NCBI GenBank assembly: GCA_002401305.2
Contig: NVSO02000171.1
Span: 1 to 5,597 of the forward strand
DNA from: Rhodobiaceae bacterium
GTDB taxonomy: Bacteria; Pseudomonadota; Alphaproteobacteria; Parvibaculales; Parvibaculaceae
Length of the DNA: 5,597 bases
Reading direction: 5' to 3'
Part shown: positions 5,453 to 5,597 of the stretch, piece by piece
Numbering within the stretch: the stretch's first letter is position 1
How the letters are laid out: every line of letters begins with the position of its first letter
Made by a program: the position numbers and the translations under genes
Notes under the pieces: model-generated
What the model saw: only the letters and a program-made list of their open reading frames with translations
The model's database searches: none
What the model was told of the DNA's origin: nothing

Positions 5453-5480
5453 CAAATTGGGCTTTTGACCGCTCAATTTG
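5453..5480. repeat. 10-bp dyad upstream of the Lrp/AsnC-type gene
   Basis: CAAATTGGGC (5453-5462) and GCTCAATTTG (5471-5480) are inverted copies with one mismatch (a G-U pair if transcribed), separated by the 8-nt TTTTGACC. It ends 52 bp before the regulator's ATG. A candidate autoregulatory operator; no T-run follows, so a terminator is unlikely. Confidence 0.42.
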
Positions 5481-5532
5481 GCAAGGCGGCGATTGTGCGA
5501 AACCTAGTATAAATCTGGGACCAGTAAGACAT

Positions 5533-5597
5533 ATGAAGCGTGCTAAATTAGATGACATTGATCTGCATATCTTGCGTGAATTGCAAGCAGATGGGCG
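5533..5597 (+). CDS. Lrp/AsnC-family transcriptional regulator, N-terminus only
   Basis: The gene is cut by the right edge after 21 complete codons. The visible LDDIDLHILRELQADG is the hallmark opening of Lrp/AsnC regulators, the first helix before the DNA-binding helix-turn-helix. Family members are about 150-160 residues with a C-terminal ligand-binding RAM domain, usually sensing an amino acid and often repressing their own gene. The ATG at 5533 puts this motif at the usual place, only 5 residues in; the Shine-Dalgarno is weak (AAG within GTAAGA). A TATAAA at 5508-5513 could serve as a -10, but no good -35 accompanies it. It is divergent from the ELM1-family gene, so the two share the 183-bp control region holding the tandem repeat and dyad. 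Confidence 0.75.
   Translation, partial: MKRAKLDDIDLHILRELQADG

Noticed and set aside
4866..5476. Other minus-strand frames overlapping the ELM1-family gene
   Set aside because: Their translations are low-complexity, rich in Ser, Pro and Arg, typical of shifted frames of a GC-rich coding region, and the ELM1 frame explains the same bases.
5478..5513. TTGGCA with TAGTAT or TATAAA as a complete promoter of the Lrp-type gene
   Set aside because: Spacers would be 21 or 24 bp, outside the usual 16-19 bp; only the isolated TATAAA is worth noting.

Overview
The window looks like chromosomal core sequence from an alphaproteobacterium, most likely Rhodobacterales (the Roseobacter side). This rests on moderate GC content, the protein character of TrxB and the 2-Cys peroxiredoxin, and an ELM1-family gene divergent from an Lrp/AsnC regulator. 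It is a judgement from familiarity; no database search was possible. No tRNA, rRNA, CRISPR array, insertion sequence or phage gene was seen.

Layout from left to right: a HAD phosphatase (+, 57-719) runs tail-to-tail, with only 9 bp between stop codons, into a membrane-anchored metallo-beta-lactamase-fold hydrolase (-, 729-1721). A 194-bp divergent region separates that gene from a small four-helix DUF3995-type membrane protein (+, 1916-2356). A perfect 11-bp-stem terminator (2356-2382) sits between it and the convergent thioredoxin reductase gene trxB (-, 2415-3377). Upstream of trxB is a 193-bp gap holding a good sigma70-type promoter for trxB and the terminator of the next gene, a typical 2-Cys peroxiredoxin (-, 3571-4176). 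The peroxiredoxin promoter region carries a near-perfect match to the iron-control-element (Irr) palindrome. After a 198-bp gap, in which I see nothing beyond those promoter elements, comes an ELM1-family gene (-, 4375-5349). A 183-bp divergent region with a tandem repeat and a dyad follows, and then the first 21 codons of an Lrp/AsnC-family regulator (+, from 5533), cut by the window end.

The clearest functional unit is the peroxide-detoxification pair. TrxB passes NADPH electrons to thioredoxin, which reduces 2-Cys peroxiredoxins. The thioredoxin gene itself is not here. The two genes point the same way but appear to be separate transcription units. The HAD, MBL and DUF3995 genes show no evident pathway link to them.

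Three genes have an in-frame upstream TTG that gives a longer frame. In each case a Shine-Dalgarno sequence points to a start further downstream (57, 1721 and 4176), and the coordinates given here use those starts. I found no convincing undescribed multi-gene system. The most interesting signals are regulatory: the peroxiredoxin operator cluster and the repeats between the ELM1 and Lrp genes.
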